Assembly (NCBI RefSeq): GCF_036373705.1
Contig: NC_089856.1
Span: 3,543,501-3,607,500 of the forward strand
Reading direction: 5' to 3'
From: Amia ocellicauda
Lineage: Eukaryota; Chordata; Actinopteri; Amiiformes; Amiidae
DNA length: 64,000 nucleotides
Below, piece by piece: positions 1-12,004 of this stretch. Within the stretch, counting starts at the first letter, position 1. Every line of letters begins with the position of its first letter. A program made the position numbers and the translations under genes. The notes beneath the pieces are model-generated. The model was not told the DNA's origin. It searched no databases and saw nothing but the letters and a program-made list of their open reading frames with translations.

Positions 1-184
1 GGTCTCGGCAGAAGCCTGACCTTTTATTTTTTATTATTTTTTATATTTTTAGCTGGACTCTCCTCCCCCACCGAATTCTCCCCAGTGCGATCACATCAGA
101 CCTTTTTAGCAAAACTTTGGATGACTCGGAGTGTAAAGAAATCAAGGAGGTCATTAAAACAATACTAATTTAATGTGTATACAG

Positions 185-285
185 GGACACATCGAACAGG
201 TTGATGAAGACATGAAGTTTATGATAGAAAGAGGAGTTGTAGTGAGGGAGAAAAGAGAGCTGCGTGATTGAAGTGTGTGAATAAA
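185..285 (+). other. Possible terminal exon of an unrecognised gene
   Basis: After an AG at 183-184 an open stretch of 28 codons runs to a TGA at 269-271, and an AATAAA lies at 280-285. The peptide is charged (it includes MKFMIERGVVVREKREL). The preceding open stretch at about 100-170 contains DDSECKEIKEVIK. The whole block recurs at 45461-45561. I do not recognise the protein. The short peptide, the very close poly(A) signal and the lack of a clear donor for the previous stretch make this weak. Confidence 0.25.
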
Positions 286-290
286 ACCCG

Positions 291-1189
291 TTGATATTAA
301 CCAGTCTGATTCCAGTCAAATTATTATTAAAGGAGGGATCTCTTCACCACCTCCTGGACCCAAACATTACATTACGTTTGTTATTTATTTGTCTGTTTTC
401 CTTATTTCTAGTCCATCTCTATTTTTCTGCACCTTTTTGTTGTGGGTGGAAAAACAGCAACAGTGTGTATCCCTGTCGCACTGAAGACCTGCTTGATTGA
501 CACATGATCCGGTGTGACTAGTGTGACTGTGTGTCCCTCTGCGCTTCTCTTTCACTGTTGCCTCTGTGGCTGCTGCTCCTTCTGGCCTCTGTCTGAGCTC
601 TGTTTGAGTGCTGCTAGGTAGGTCTCACTCCCCGAGATGCTGAGACTGGAGATTTAACTAGAAAAAGTATAAATCTACTGGTTTAATATGCATATACTTA
701 ATTATGTATACATATTTAATGTCTAAAGTTACTTTAGTATTTTAGTATTTATTTTTTCTTAACATCATGGGGCTCATTCTTTATTTCTGTAAGAGAAAGT
801 TACTACTTTTGTTTGACCTTGGAGAGTTATCTAACTAACAAAGACTGCTGTGCTCATTGAAATGTCTTTCATAAGTTAAATAAGTATGCTTTCGTTTCAT
901 TTACTTATTGTCAGGGGGAAAAATGTTTAAAATGGTGTTTTCATTCTTTATGTCTGTAAGAATGTTAGTAGTTAGTTGTGCTGACGCTGTTCAAACTTTT
1001 TACAGTCAATGCAACCAAGACCATTAAGGTCTTCAGACTGCACCCCCAAGCTATTGTAATGTGTAAATTATGTAAATATACTTACAGACACAGGTTTGTT
1101 TAAAACATATTGAGAGTGTTTACTTAATCTTATTGCATGAATGGATTACATTAGATATTTGTTTAAAAGAATATGATGTTTTGTTACTA
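291..1189. other. AT-rich intergenic stretch, no gene seen
   Basis: No plausible exon, RNA gene or known repeat was seen here. It is repeated almost without change at 45567-46465. Confidence 0.4.
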
Positions 1190-2400
1190 GAGACAGCACT
1201 GACAAGTGATGACGGTGCTACACTGTGGGCGTATCCAGTATTGTAAGCATTACCTGTCGTATAGTTCTTCTAATGGTGACCAGAATTATCCCATGACCAA
1301 AGTCCCGTGGGACCCGGTGATTGTGGATCCTGGAGAGGACTGACCCCAACATCATCCTGACTCTGGAAGACTGCTGGGTCAACACCTCTGGCCCTCTCAT
1401 CCTCTCCCCAGTCGGACCTCCTGTTAGATGGGTAAGCTCTCCCCATCCCGACTCCCGGATCAGTTATTTTTACCTTGCTGACTAGTGGACTGACTCCTAA
1501 ATGACCCCCCCATCCAGGTGCCCATCCCAAACAGACAACTACCTGACAAGTTTAGTTCCAGTTGTGCGCTCCCCTCGAGCTGCCCTACCTGTCTCACTAC
1601 AACCGGCTCATTGTCGAGATGCCATGGCTCTGGAAGTCCAGAAGGAGAAGGTACTGGACTAGGAAATCTGCCTGGGTGAATGTGTGTGATTGTGTGAATG
1701 GCTGGAGCTGCAATATTTTCTGCCTTTCAAATTCATATGGGCAAGCTGTACATATAGGGCTTTTTTTCTTGTTGTTTTATTGTAAGGGCTTTGCCTTTTG
1801 AGGGCTAGCAAGTGTCCAAATGGAGATGAACAAGGCTCTCTTACCCCCTCAGGTGTTCATCCACTGTAGTGCAGCAGTATGTCACCCTACCCCAGAGGAC
1901 CACTCTGTTAAAAGCTGCAGCAGAGCAAGAGAGTGACCGACCTGGAGTCAGACCCCCTGCCATTCAGGCCCAAAGGCATTGTAAGTTGCCTTGCTCCCAG
2001 ACACACAACAAAATCAGCTTGAGAGGGGGTGAACTACAGATTGTGTACCATTGCTCCAACAAACTTGTGTTCTGCAACAGAATTGTAGATTGTAGATTAT
2101 TGATCAGACTTGAACTCATTTAAAACTAAAATGTCTGAGCTCTCAGCTCAGTGGTTCTCAACCTTGTTCCTGGAGGACCCCCCACCCTGCTGGTTTCTGT
2201 TCCAATTGAGCTCTCAATTACTTAATTGAACCCTTAATTGAAATTTGCATACATTTGACATTTTAAATTACACTCTGAATAGACTAATGGGCTCTATTGC
2301 AGAGAGAGACGTCCTCATTGTGACGAGAGACCACCTATTGAGGGAGACTGTGGTGGCGTCCAGCAAGGAGGTGATCCTGCCAATAATTTGTGTGAATTAC
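1190..2400 (+). pseudogene. Zona pellucida (ZP) domain pseudogene, zp4/zp1-like, C-terminal half
   Basis: Four exon remnants with intact-looking splice borders match the C-terminal half of a ZP module of an egg-coat protein. The remnant at about 1190-1431 reads NYPMTKVPWDP, then DPNIILTLEDCW, then PQSDLLLDG, but only with changes of frame and a TGA after PGED. The remnant at 1518-1650 reads CPSQTDNYLTSLVPV, then HYNRLIVEM, then ALEVQKEK in different frames. The remnant at 1853-1980 reads VFIHCSAAVCHPTPEDH, with ZP-type cysteines. A weak piece at 2303-2380 contains VASSKEVIL. Frameshifts and stops show that it is not functional. The assignment rests on the order and spacing of ZP motifs (DPN-LTL-CW, YLT-LVPV, HY-R, VFIHC-A-VC). 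The N-terminal half, signal peptide and furin-site region were not found. Confidence 0.7.
2137..2280. repeat. Interspersed repeat fragment (GGTCCTGGAGGAC-type)
   Basis: This carries the motif TTCTCAACCTTGTTCCTGGA followed by a 'caattaattgaac'-rich tail. Related sequence occurs at 8727-9000, 39824-40090, 53820-54065 and 47413-47556. It resembles the short non-autonomous elements common in fish genomes; the family was not determined. Confidence 0.4.
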
Positions 2401-2724
2401 AAACACGAAGGTGGGGTGCTAAGCTTTTTCAAAATGCCGATGCCCTGTCTTTGCCGCTGTGTCGCCACAGTCAGTGCTTGTTCAGTCACAGTGTGGTGCC
2501 CGTGGTCCCCATCCTGGCAGTGAGGGTAGGAAGACTGCCTCGGGTTCAGATTACAAAAACGTAACGTTTTATGACTGCTAATTAAAAAAAAAAAGATAAC
2601 TTAATCTGTGTGGTGCTTTCTACTTTCAATTGTGTGCACAAAGCTCACTATCCTGATTCCAGAGGAAACGCGTCTCCTTTGGCTTTGGGAGAGAGCAGCG
2701 TTTCTCCAGAGGTACGCGTGTAAA

Positions 2725-2743
2725 ACTACAACACCCAGCATGC
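2725..2743 (+). promoter_or_regulatory. ZNF143/THAP11-type (SBS) promoter motif, copy A
   Basis: The 19-mer ACTACAACACCCAGCATGC closely fits the known ACTACAATTCCCAGMATGC element found near transcription starts. It lies about 60 bases upstream of the X-box. The same motif is at 36049-36067 (C) and 48001-48019 (D). Only its right half, CCCAGCATGC, survives in B near 16876. Confidence 0.5.
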
Positions 2744-2803
2744 ACTGCTCCGAGCCTCGTCCCGGCGCCACGCGTTCCGTGTGTGTATGTGCGACGGCGG
2801 GCG

Positions 2804-2816
2804 GTTGCTAGGCGAC
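2804..2816 (+). promoter_or_regulatory. RFX X-box (ciliary promoter element), copy A
   Basis: GTTGCTAGGCGAC fits the X-box consensus RYYNYY-N(1-3)-RRNRAC at every position. RFX factors use this site to switch on ciliary genes, which fits an outer dynein arm docking gene. It lies about 120 bases upstream of the exon 1 coding part, in a CpG-rich stretch. Copies C (36128-36140) and D (48080-48092) have it; copy B does not. Confidence 0.6.
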
Positions 2817-2829
2817 GGTGCGGGGCTGT

Positions 2830-3392
2830 GCGGCGGCTCGCGCTCAGGGGCGTCATTTGTCCCGACTGTCTGCACGTGAGAGCACGCGTGATGCGGGCGA
2901 CGAGCAGGACGTCATCGCCGAGCAGATCGACGAGCTGCGGAGGAGGATCCGGATAATCGGTAGGTGTTTGTGCAGCTCCTGAAGCAGGGCAGCCATTGAT
3001 CCGCTCACATCTGTATCAAAACCAGCAAGAGCGACGTCGCTGTTGCAGCTTCTGTCGGAAACGTCACTGGACTTAAAGAGACAGTAGGAGCCGCACAGTT
3101 GCTAGTTATCCTCCATGCGCCATGTGGACACGGTGTCTGTTCAGGTTCCCCACAGCGCCTCTGCTCGGTTTGGGAAATCTCTCTGCTGTCATGAAAGCCT
3201 GCTTTAGTCACTGTAATTAGTTCAGTTAAGCAGCCGGACACTGTCCCTGTGCGCAGTGTAAAGCAGGATTTTAACAGACCTGGATGTGAACAACTTGACT
3301 ACAGCCGGCTTTTGTCACTATATTGAAGTCAGTCAATTGAAAGCCTCATGGATCTGCGAAGAAAAGTTTTAGATGTCACTGTTTTCAAGATG

Positions 3393-3463
<71 letters not shown>

Positions 3464-6400
3464 ACTACTGTCTATATGAATGGCCAAAATCTACATAATC
3501 CTAATGTAATCAAACCTGGTCTGTGCTGCTATAAAGATAATGTCTGATTTCCAGAGGGGGACAAGACTGCGAACTATGAGCAGTACAAGGACATGATTCT
3601 GCAGCTCCAGCAGCAGGACGAGAAGCAGCGGCCTGAGCCCTTACCGGTGAGAGGGTTTAGGCTACACTCTTTCCTTCCTGCCTTGTGGCTTCGGATGGGC
3701 CTGTGTTGATTATTAATATTTGTAAACCACTGGAGATAAACCCGGGCTGCTCGGCACTTTGACCCGAGAGTCGCCTCCATTTGAGAATCATCCCAAACTG
3801 TGGGCTTGTTCCACCCCCCACCTCTCTCTGTGTAGAGGTGCCTCTGGTCTCCTGTTCTCAAAACCTGACCGATTCTGGATATGAAGTTCAGCAGTCGCTC
3901 TTGTGGTGTTTTCTCATGACTGAACACAGTTCTGGATGAGGGTCTGCTTTTATTTTGGCCCGTACCTACAGGCATTTATTCTGCAGTCTCCTGACAGGAT
4001 CGCTCCCTCTTTGCAGGCGACTAGTGATACATATGCGATACCCCTCTGTGGGCAGTAGAGGGCTCCCTCACAACACGATGCGACTTACCTGTATAAGTCA
4101 CTCTGCAGCAGAGAAGGTCGCATGTCCCAGACTGGGCCGGCCTAATGGTTTACAATATGAAGAGCCCAGGTCCAGCTGGCGCGCCTCACCTGACGTCACT
4201 TGCACAGCAGGGTTAGGGGTCCAGTTTGGGTTGGGGTTTCAAAAGTCTTGTGGTCAGAACATGGGCCAACTATTGCCTTTGAGAAGTCTTGCAAAGTGCA
4301 TTGAGACTGCACTTTTAATAGAACATTACGAACACAAAGCCCATGAATGGGTCATTTGAAGAAAAGGTGGGGATCAGTCGCTCATTATAACACGAGGAGT
4401 AATTTGTCCTGGATGTAAACTCGGGCATTTCACACCCTGGCTGAATTCTTCACACGTGAAAAGGCCTGGCAACCTGGCAATGTTTACACATACTCTCCTT
4501 TCTCCAGAGGTGTGAAGAGCAGTTCAGTGCACACTTAACGAGGCAGGGTGTGGCCTCATTAGGCAGCAAGCCATTGACCTGCAGTCCAGCTCATAACACA
4601 GACGCACGTTAGAAGCCTGAAATAAAGAAACTGGTGTCAGGATTACATTTTAGGTAGTTTTTAGTTTCACATTTTGACTAGTGTAGCAATTACTTTCAGG
4701 GGTTACAGTAGTTATCTGTTATCTGTTGCGTCTGGGAAGCCTTATCCTCTCCCAGACAACACACACAGGCTCCCAATAGTGTGAGGGTTGCGTCTCCACA
4801 CGGGTCATTTCACACGGGCTCACCCTCACGTCTTGGTCTCGGCTAGGACTGGGGTTCCAGCTACATCGATCTGATAACGGAGGGGATGCGGAAGAGATGG
4901 CTAATGTAATTGTGGCAGAAAAACCCTTTTTGGTACCAAGACTGACCTCAGCTCTGTGTGTGTGTGTCTGTCTCGGTGTCTGTCTGTCTGTCTGTTTGTC
5001 TGTAGGAGGTGGTGCAGCGCTTTGCTTCTCAGCGCGGCACTCAGACACGTCTGGAGAAGATGAAAGAGGACAACAACAAGTCCCTGCTCACACTGAGGGA
5101 GGAGAAGAACAGACTGGAGGCCGAGATAAAGGAGATGAAGGACGCAGAGCAGGCCAAGCGCTCCAGGTACTGCTTATATCACCGTCCTATCCCCCGCCCC
5201 CTTTCAGTTCAGTCACCAGACAAAGGGCAATTGTCCAGTTTTCAAACATCTCTTGCACTACGTCAGGCTGAACTTCCCCTGCTGTGTTGTTGTGTGCTCA
5301 CTTATGTGTTCGGTCTTGTGTCACACAAATAACAAATGAAAGGAAAAACCTGAATAACTGAGTGGAGGAACATAATGATGCAGATGCCTCCAAACAGTGT
5401 ACTGCATGATACAATTATGCAATTAACATCCTATCATGCTCTGTGGTATGTATACAAATGCTGAACAGGCCCAGTTGACCTCGATTTTGGATTAAGATGG
5501 CAGTGCGTAAACCCCTCAATACAAATTTGAGAGTTCAATGGTTCAAAAAACATAGGCACTGGTCTACAGAGGTGTGTAAAAAAGTGATACAGTCAGATGA
5601 GTCACCCTTCACCATATTCTCACCATATGTGACTCATATGCTATGGCCTTTGCAATCACCAGATCTCAACCCAATTGAACACCTATGGGAGATTCTGGAC
5701 CGACATGTTAGACAGCGCTCTCCACCACCTTCATCAAATCCCCAAATGAGGGAATATCTTTTCAAAGAATGGTGTTTATCCCTCCAGTAGAGTCCAGAGA
5801 CTCGTAGAATCTGTGCCAAGAGCACTGAAGCTGTTCTGGCGGCTTGTGGTGCCCAACACCTTACTGAGACACTTATTGTGGGTTTTTCCTTTAATTTGTC
5901 TGTACATCATCAGTTGTTTTTGTGTGTGTATTTTGTTTTCCGTGGATTATGATGGGCATGAGATATTGTCTGTTGCCTAAAGGTTAACAAGCTTGGTTCA
6001 GGTCATCCTACATTACTGAGACTTGGGGAGTCAGGAGTTTCTGTGGTTTTTCGTTTCACCCAAAAGCTCTTAATGACTGAAGGCCAGGACTGACTGTCTG
6101 TGGCTTTTGATCTTGAGAGTCAAACTGGGGGGCTGTGGCTCTCCGGGACTAGGAGGGTGAAGGACGCATGTCCAAAATTAATCTCTTGAGGCATGCCAAA
6201 TAATAATAATAATAATTGAATAGGTTAGAGAAGTGGTGCTGTTCTTATCCAGTTGACATAACAACATAATAAAGTTTACAAACGAGAGGAGGCCACTTGA
6301 CCCAATACTGATCCCTGTGGAACTCCACTAACAACCTCACTCCAGTTAGAAGCGACTCCTCTAATCGACACCCTCTGTTTCCTAGACATCAACCAGTTCA

Positions 6401-9400
6401 TAATCCATCTACTTACATTGCCCTGAATGCCTACAGCTTCCAATTTGAGGATCAGTCTTTGGTGTGGAACCTTATCAAAAGCTTTTTGGAAATCTAAGTA
6501 TATCATATCATATGCTTTCACCGGATCTACAGCTGCAGTTGCATGTTCAAAAAATTCTAATAAATTAGTAAGACATGATCTGCCTCGTCTAAACCCATGT
6601 TATTCTCCAAGAATATGGTTTTCATTGAGATGCTCTTCTATTTTCTGTCTAATCATTTTTTCCAACATTTTACAAGTGATGCAGGTGAGACTGATTGGTC
6701 TGTAATTTCCTGGCTCAGTTTTGTCCCCTTTCTTGTGGATTGGTTTGACACTTGCTGTCTTCCAGTCAGTTGGCACATCCCCTGTTCTAAGTGTCATTTG
6801 GAATAATTGAGTTAGCGGCCTGTAAATAATTTCCCTCATTTCTTTAAGTACTGTTGGAAATATCCCATCTGGCCCAGGTGATTTGTTGGTTTTTAATTCT
6901 GCTAGTCCCTTTAGTACCTCCTCCTCATTTATCCTGATCTCTCTTAGGGTTTGACTGATTGTCAACCTGTGGCATGTTATCGTTTTTTTCTTTTGTAAAA
7001 ACCTCTGTGAAATACTCATTTAGAACATTTGCCACATCTTGTTCGTTTTCCTATAGTCCTCCATTTTTGCCCTTTATCTGTTTCACTTCCTCCTTTATTG
7101 ACCTCTTGCTGTTGTAATATTGAAAAAAGCTCTTTATATTAGTTTTAGCTCCAAGAGCTATGTTTCTTTCTATTTCCCTCTTTGCTTTCCTGATCTCTTT
7201 CTTAAGGTCTCTTTGCAGCTCAACATATTCGTTTCATTTTGTTTAGTCTCCATCCCTTTTGTATGTGCTATACAATATTTTCTTTCTCTTGATATTTTTT
7301 TGCATACTTCTATTAAACCATTTGGGCCAATGTTTTCTGGTCCTCAATTTGCTAAATTTTGGTACAGATTTCTCCTGTAGTATATTTTTAAAATATACCC
7401 ATCCATTTTCAACTGACTCTGTATCCAGTGTGCTCCAGTCTACCTCTTCTAAATGCCGCCTCATACCATCAAGGTTTGCTTTTCTAAAATTGTAGACCAT
7501 TGTTTTAGACTTGGTCCTTGTTTTTTGAAAGAATGCCTCAAAGCTCAGGAAGGCAATCATTCTGCAAACCTGACACTGTAGTGGCCACATGCTTCTAATT
7601 TTTTTTTTGCCTTTTTTCTTTTTCCCCTAAGTCTCTTGGTTCCTGTTCCCTAGTCCCTAACTGCTTAACTTTTTGTCACGGAGAAACAGCGCAGCTCTCT
7701 CAACAGCTGCTTTAAGTCGCTTTTGTCTACCTTCCCCAAATTCACACCTAGCTGGCCCCACCTGGCTCCTCCTGCAACACAAGTCCTGCTAGTCCTTGAC
7801 TAAATCTCCTTGCTACAACCTATTTATTTTCACCAACTCAGCAGCTGAAATGAATTGGTTTCAATTTAGGCAAACTACAGACAATGTTAACTTCAATTAA
7901 GGCAAACTTAAAACAAAATGAGCAATGCTAAGACTGGTCTGAAACTAGTCCAACAAAAAGATGGCTGCCTCTCACCTGTAGTCTCCTGTCTCTGTCTGGC
8001 AACTTGTAAATACATACAAAGCCAAATCACATGGTGATTCAGTCATGTGACTTTTAGAGCGATCCCATGAGCCTCACTGATGATTGCAACTGTGATTGGA
8101 GATAAACCAGTTCGTGCCCTGAAAATCCCCTTCGAAATCCTGGCCTGCCGTTTTGTTTGTTTGTTTTCGTTGCCTCCCTTGCCCTGACTGTATGTTGTGC
8201 AGTGGGCATCATTTGCATGCTTTTTCTTGGTCGTGCCGCTCTTGCATTTGTCTCTTTTTCCATTTTGATCAAAATCTCAGGGCTGCCCAGCAACGCTTTG
8301 TGTATCTGGTGCTTGAAGGCTAACACAGGAGTTGAGTGTGTGTTTCATTGTGTGTGGCTCCTGTACACTGAGCCCAGGGTTGCTGTGTCCTCGTGTGTAT
8401 TGTTAAAGCCTCCTTCTGCTGACTGTTCCTCAGAGGTATTTAGCTGTGCACCATCCCCTGCAGTTGTACTGTCTGTCTATTCTCAGTTTGCCTCAGTGCC
8501 CTTCCGCCCCCATCTCCTGTGTGTCGAATAATACAGTGACAACTGTGTATTCAGCGCCTTTCGTCATAAGTAAGGGATCCTGTATAAGCTATCTCAGTTT
8601 ACGAACTCTTCTGTTTCTAAACCATTGTTAAACCCGGAAGCACAGCTGCACACAGCTGGATAAGCTGTTTCTTCCTGCCCCAGCATTGAGTAAAAAATTA
8701 TATCTAAATCCCTTGCTCACTTATATCAATGGTTCCCATCCCTGGTCCTGGAGGACGCCCTACCCTGCTGGGTTTTGTTCCAACCAAGTTCTCAATTTAT
8801 TAATTGAACCTTAATCAAGTAACAATCTGCTTAGATTACATTTTTTAAATTGTGCAATGAAAGAGCTGGTTCTTTAATAAGTTCCTCATACAATTCTATA
8901 CTTAACTTAAACCCCCTACTGTTTAAAACAATTAAAAGGCTCTGGTTTAGGAATTTATTAGTTCAATTAAGGGTTCAATTATGTATTTGAGCGCTCTGTT
9001 GGAAAAAATCCCCCAGTTGCACTGATCAAAGCCTTGCAGGAGTCTAGTGACTTATGATCATCCAAATAAATTACAGCTTTTCCATTGATTCAGTCAAACA
9101 AAAATAAATGAATACAATACTTCCTCACAGCCACACAAGCAAAATACAAAACAGAAAGCTACTGTTTAAAGAACTCGACAGCGGTAGTCGATTCTGACCA
9201 GGCGTGCAGACGTCATGCCAACTCGCCGAATTTCGGTTCAGGGTCGTGCCTCAGTGTCTTTTGTTGCCTGTCTATTTACATGTTGTTTGGCGGGGGGGGT
9301 TGGGGCTAGCCCTGGTTAATGGGGTCTCTCTCTATGCCCGTCTCCCACAGTGAGCAGCAGATGGTGGAGGAGGCCAAGGCTCGCCTGAGGGCCGTGGAAA

Positions 9401-11729
9401 AGCAACGATACGCATTCCAAGAGAATTCTCAGCAGGTGACCCGCACCCTGAATGCAGTGACCATCGGGGTGAAGCACCTGAGTAACATGCTGGACCACAT
9501 CAAGCAGGTAAGCCCCGCCCCCTTTCTCCCCGCGGAGAGATCTGCAGCCGGCCCGGCACACAGATTAGTGGCTCCTGGACCACAGAGCCCAGCTTGTAGA
9601 AAGCTGGAAGTGAAAGGGCACTGCGGAGATCTACTATAGTGGTTTGACACGGGGAGGAGAGCTGTCTGACACTGTGGTTCAGCTGTCCACAAATGAGCCT
9701 TTAGTGACTAAAAACAATGCCTGGAAAGTTAGAATGGGAAACTAGAATAGTACACTGTACTAGTGTACGATTTGTAAAGTGGAAAGTCTTCCATCAGCGT
9801 TGTGTTTTGAAGCCAGTGTCCGTCTGTAGCAGCAACATCGACATGTTTGAATGTAAACAGTGCATGTATTTTGTACGCAGCAGCTACCTGCCTGTGTGTG
9901 TTTAAACCAGGCTTATGGAGAAAGAAATCAGGACTGCAGTGTCTGGGTCAAATTGCATGTAGTGGGTGCCGTAATTGGAGTTTGAGTTGATGAATCAGAG
10001 GAACTGATCTGTGGAGTACAAAGCTAGGCATTTCTAGGCATTTCGCACATCTAGGACAGGGGTAGTTAAGACCCATTCTATGCCCATAGACATCTTAATG
10101 TAAATTTCCAGCTGAAATTTGGAAAGAAGGTCTGGAGGGACGGCGAGGGATCTCACTTAATCACACATTTATTTCTCTCTCTCTGTCCCTCTCCCTTCCC
10201 TCTGTCTCTGTCCCTCTGTCTCTGTCCCTCCCTCTGTCTCTGTCTCTCCACAGCCCAAGAGCCACGTCCCGGCCGCCCCCGTGCCCCTGTCCTCGGAGGA
10301 GCTCCTCTCCCAGGCGGCGCAGAAAGTGCTGCTGCTGATGGAGGAGCTGAAGGGCAAAGAACTCGGTGCCATCATGAAAGAGATGAACGAGAAGAAGGTG
10401 AGAGGAGCGCCGCCGCAGTGCACCTACACAGAGGACAGATCTGGGGACTTAATCACCAGATGCAGATACCTGAGACAAATGGACCATGAGATGTAAATGT
10501 CTTGGTTACATTGTAAGCAAAAGACCCTGTTGCTGACCTGGAATCCAGGCCGGCGGCAGCTACAGCCTGCGACTATCAGCCCGAAACATCTGTACACCGG
10601 TGGACGATTCTGACAGGGCACAGATTGCTATATGTCCAACTGTAGCCTGCGTAATCTCTTGGCCAATGCTGTCTTCCACTAAACACGGGATCTAAACGAC
10701 TACTACCCGAGTCCAGGATTCAGTGATTATGCATTTATTTACTCAAACTGATTATTTATTGTTTTATGCATTGTTAACATTGTTAACATTTAACATTGTT
10801 GAGCGTTTTTGGGCTCCTGTTGAACTGTGGGCGTGTAACCTGGTGTGTAATCTGCCATTGCTTGTTTCTAGTTCCTCGCCAGCATCGCACATTTTATCCC
10901 GTACTACAACATAAGGATCAAACTCCCCGAGATACAGAGCGATGACGGTGAGTGACTTGAACCCGCCGCCGCCCGGCGCTGACACGACTTTCTAAATAAT
11001 ATCCAAAACAACGTTGCCTTGTGCCGAGGGAGTCCTGAACCCCGGCTTCAGTCGAGCAGTGTCGTAATCGTAGCTCTGTCCTGCGTCTGACCCTGTTATC
11101 AGAGCAATCGCCGAGCTGCAGGTCTGGGATCTGTATCTGGTCCGCATGTTCCATTTTTCTCATTCTTCCCTGAATAGTTACAGAGTCTTATCACGTTTCA
11201 GTGCCGAGCCTGGTTTGAGTAATGCAGTAGCTGTCTCAATGCCAGTCTTGATGAAAGAGTGACTGTGGTGATGAAGTATTTGGGATCGGGCGTTTTTAAA
11301 GCCAAGGCATTTAACCAATCCAGGGGCTGAGACTGAAATAGGACACGTTACCATTAATGTCATTTTCTCTTTCCTTGCGTTGATTTCCACTAACATCATA
11401 TTTCCGACACCTCTGGAAGCAGCGTGTGTAACAGAGTGCTTTTTGTCACAGTTGTAACATCTCTCGCTGAGCTTGCTAGAGCTTTCAAAGCCACTATCCA
11501 GGGCCAGAGCAGACCCATTTGTACTGAGCGGTTCTGATAAAAGTTCCCCCCTTCCGGCGTGTGACCCTCTTCTGTCCCCTGCTGTGTCGTAGAAGAAGAG
11601 GACAGTGACGAGGACGAACCAGAAGTGTTCACGCGCGACATGCTGGAGCGCCAGTCGCAGCGCATCGTCGACTCCCAGACCAAGGGGAAGGAGAAGAGGA
11701 GCAAGAAGAAGAAGAAGAAGGGCAATTAG
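2830..11729 (+). CDS. odad3: odad3 (ccdc151)-like copy A: start-less, C-terminal half
   Basis: This is an outer dynein arm docking complex subunit, a coiled-coil protein that anchors dynein arms on axonemal doublets. Recognisable exons are 1 (to 2959), 2 (3555-3646), 9 (5006-5166), 10 (9351-9507), 11 (10254-10397), 12 (10872-10947) and 13 (11593-11729, TAG 11727-11729). All internal borders are AG/GT and phases are compatible (1|2, 0|0, 2|1, 0|0, 0|0, 1|2). Family landmarks are VVQRF and RLEKMKE in exon 9, FLASI and YYNIRIKLP in exon 12, and an acidic then lysine-rich tail ([22 protein letters not shown]). Exon 1 shows [15 protein letters not shown] but has no in-frame ATG: a TAG lies upstream with no Met between. 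The first Met is in exon 2 at 3593. Exons 3-7 and the sequence that should precede exon 9 are missing, apparently deleted between intron 2 and intron 7. A product would be about 240 residues, under half of the usual length (close to 600 residues in human). The gene identity is firm; whether it is expressed is unknown. Confidence 0.7.
3396..3461. repeat. (GT)n microsatellite, intron 1 of copy A
   Basis: This is an uninterrupted GT run of 66 bases. Its counterparts are 56 bases (36720-36775, copy C) and 68 bases (48672-48739, copy D), so it is length-variable between paralogues. Confidence 0.9.
5470..5890 (+). pseudogene. Tc1-like transposase remnant in intron 9 of copy A
   Basis: A first block shows [12 protein letters not shown] followed by [10 protein letters not shown], the region of the first catalytic Asp. 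It runs directly into [14 protein letters not shown], the region of the catalytic Glu. The middle of the transposase, including the second Asp, is therefore deleted. The same ancestral insertion is at 39160-39300 (C) and 50768-51000 (D) with different internal deletions. Confidence 0.7.
6243..7590 (-). mobile_element. CR1-like LINE fragment with internal deletion
   Basis: On the minus strand a reverse transcriptase reads [11 protein letters not shown], then [10 protein letters not shown], then [12 protein letters not shown], then [10 protein letters not shown]. These are fingers and palm motifs of the jockey/CR1 group. Directly after SVLG the sequence jumps to the 3' end signature, whose reverse complement reads GGCCTCCTCTCGTTTGTAAA. 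The catalytic FADD box and C-terminal part are therefore deleted. The matching place in copy D (about 51380) lacks it. Confidence 0.75.
7600..9350. other. Intron 9 of copy A: non-coding with interspersed repeats
   Basis: This holds a low-complexity T-rich stretch (7595-7630), sequence shared with D from about 8075, and a GGTCCTGGAGGAC-type repeat at 8727-9000. The TA at 8567-8568 is the empty site of the Tc1 element inserted in D. No coding exon was seen. Confidence 0.5.
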
Positions 11730-12004
11730 TAGCCCTACAGTATTTATCAGTTCTTGATTCCTAATTGGGTTCTTCCACTCCCACTCTCCTCCAGTTTATA
11801 ATCTGGCACCACAGTTGATTTATGTTGACTTTCACAGCCTACTAGGGTAAAGGGGGCTGGATTTAGTTGAGTTTCTACCACCGCTTCATGTTCGCTATTG
11901 CGTACTTGATAATGAATATACGAATAATGAACTCTGACCATTCTTCTCTTGGTCAGAGTTTAGTCGCGGTCTTTAATATGCTTTAGTTGATTTGTCTGTA
12001 TTGT

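Noticed and set aside
3955-4359. 134-codon open frame conserved in A, C and D as a gene or as the missing exon 8
   Set aside because: It lies inside the intron before exon 9, has no family similarity or splice logic, and is conserved only because the copies are young.
5009-5332. 107-codon frame as an independent small protein
   Set aside because: Its first part is exon 9 of odad3; the rest runs past the donor at 5167 into the intron.
9316-9692. Minus-strand frames opposite exon 10
   Set aside because: They are shadows of the coiled-coil exon on the other strand, with no motif of their own.
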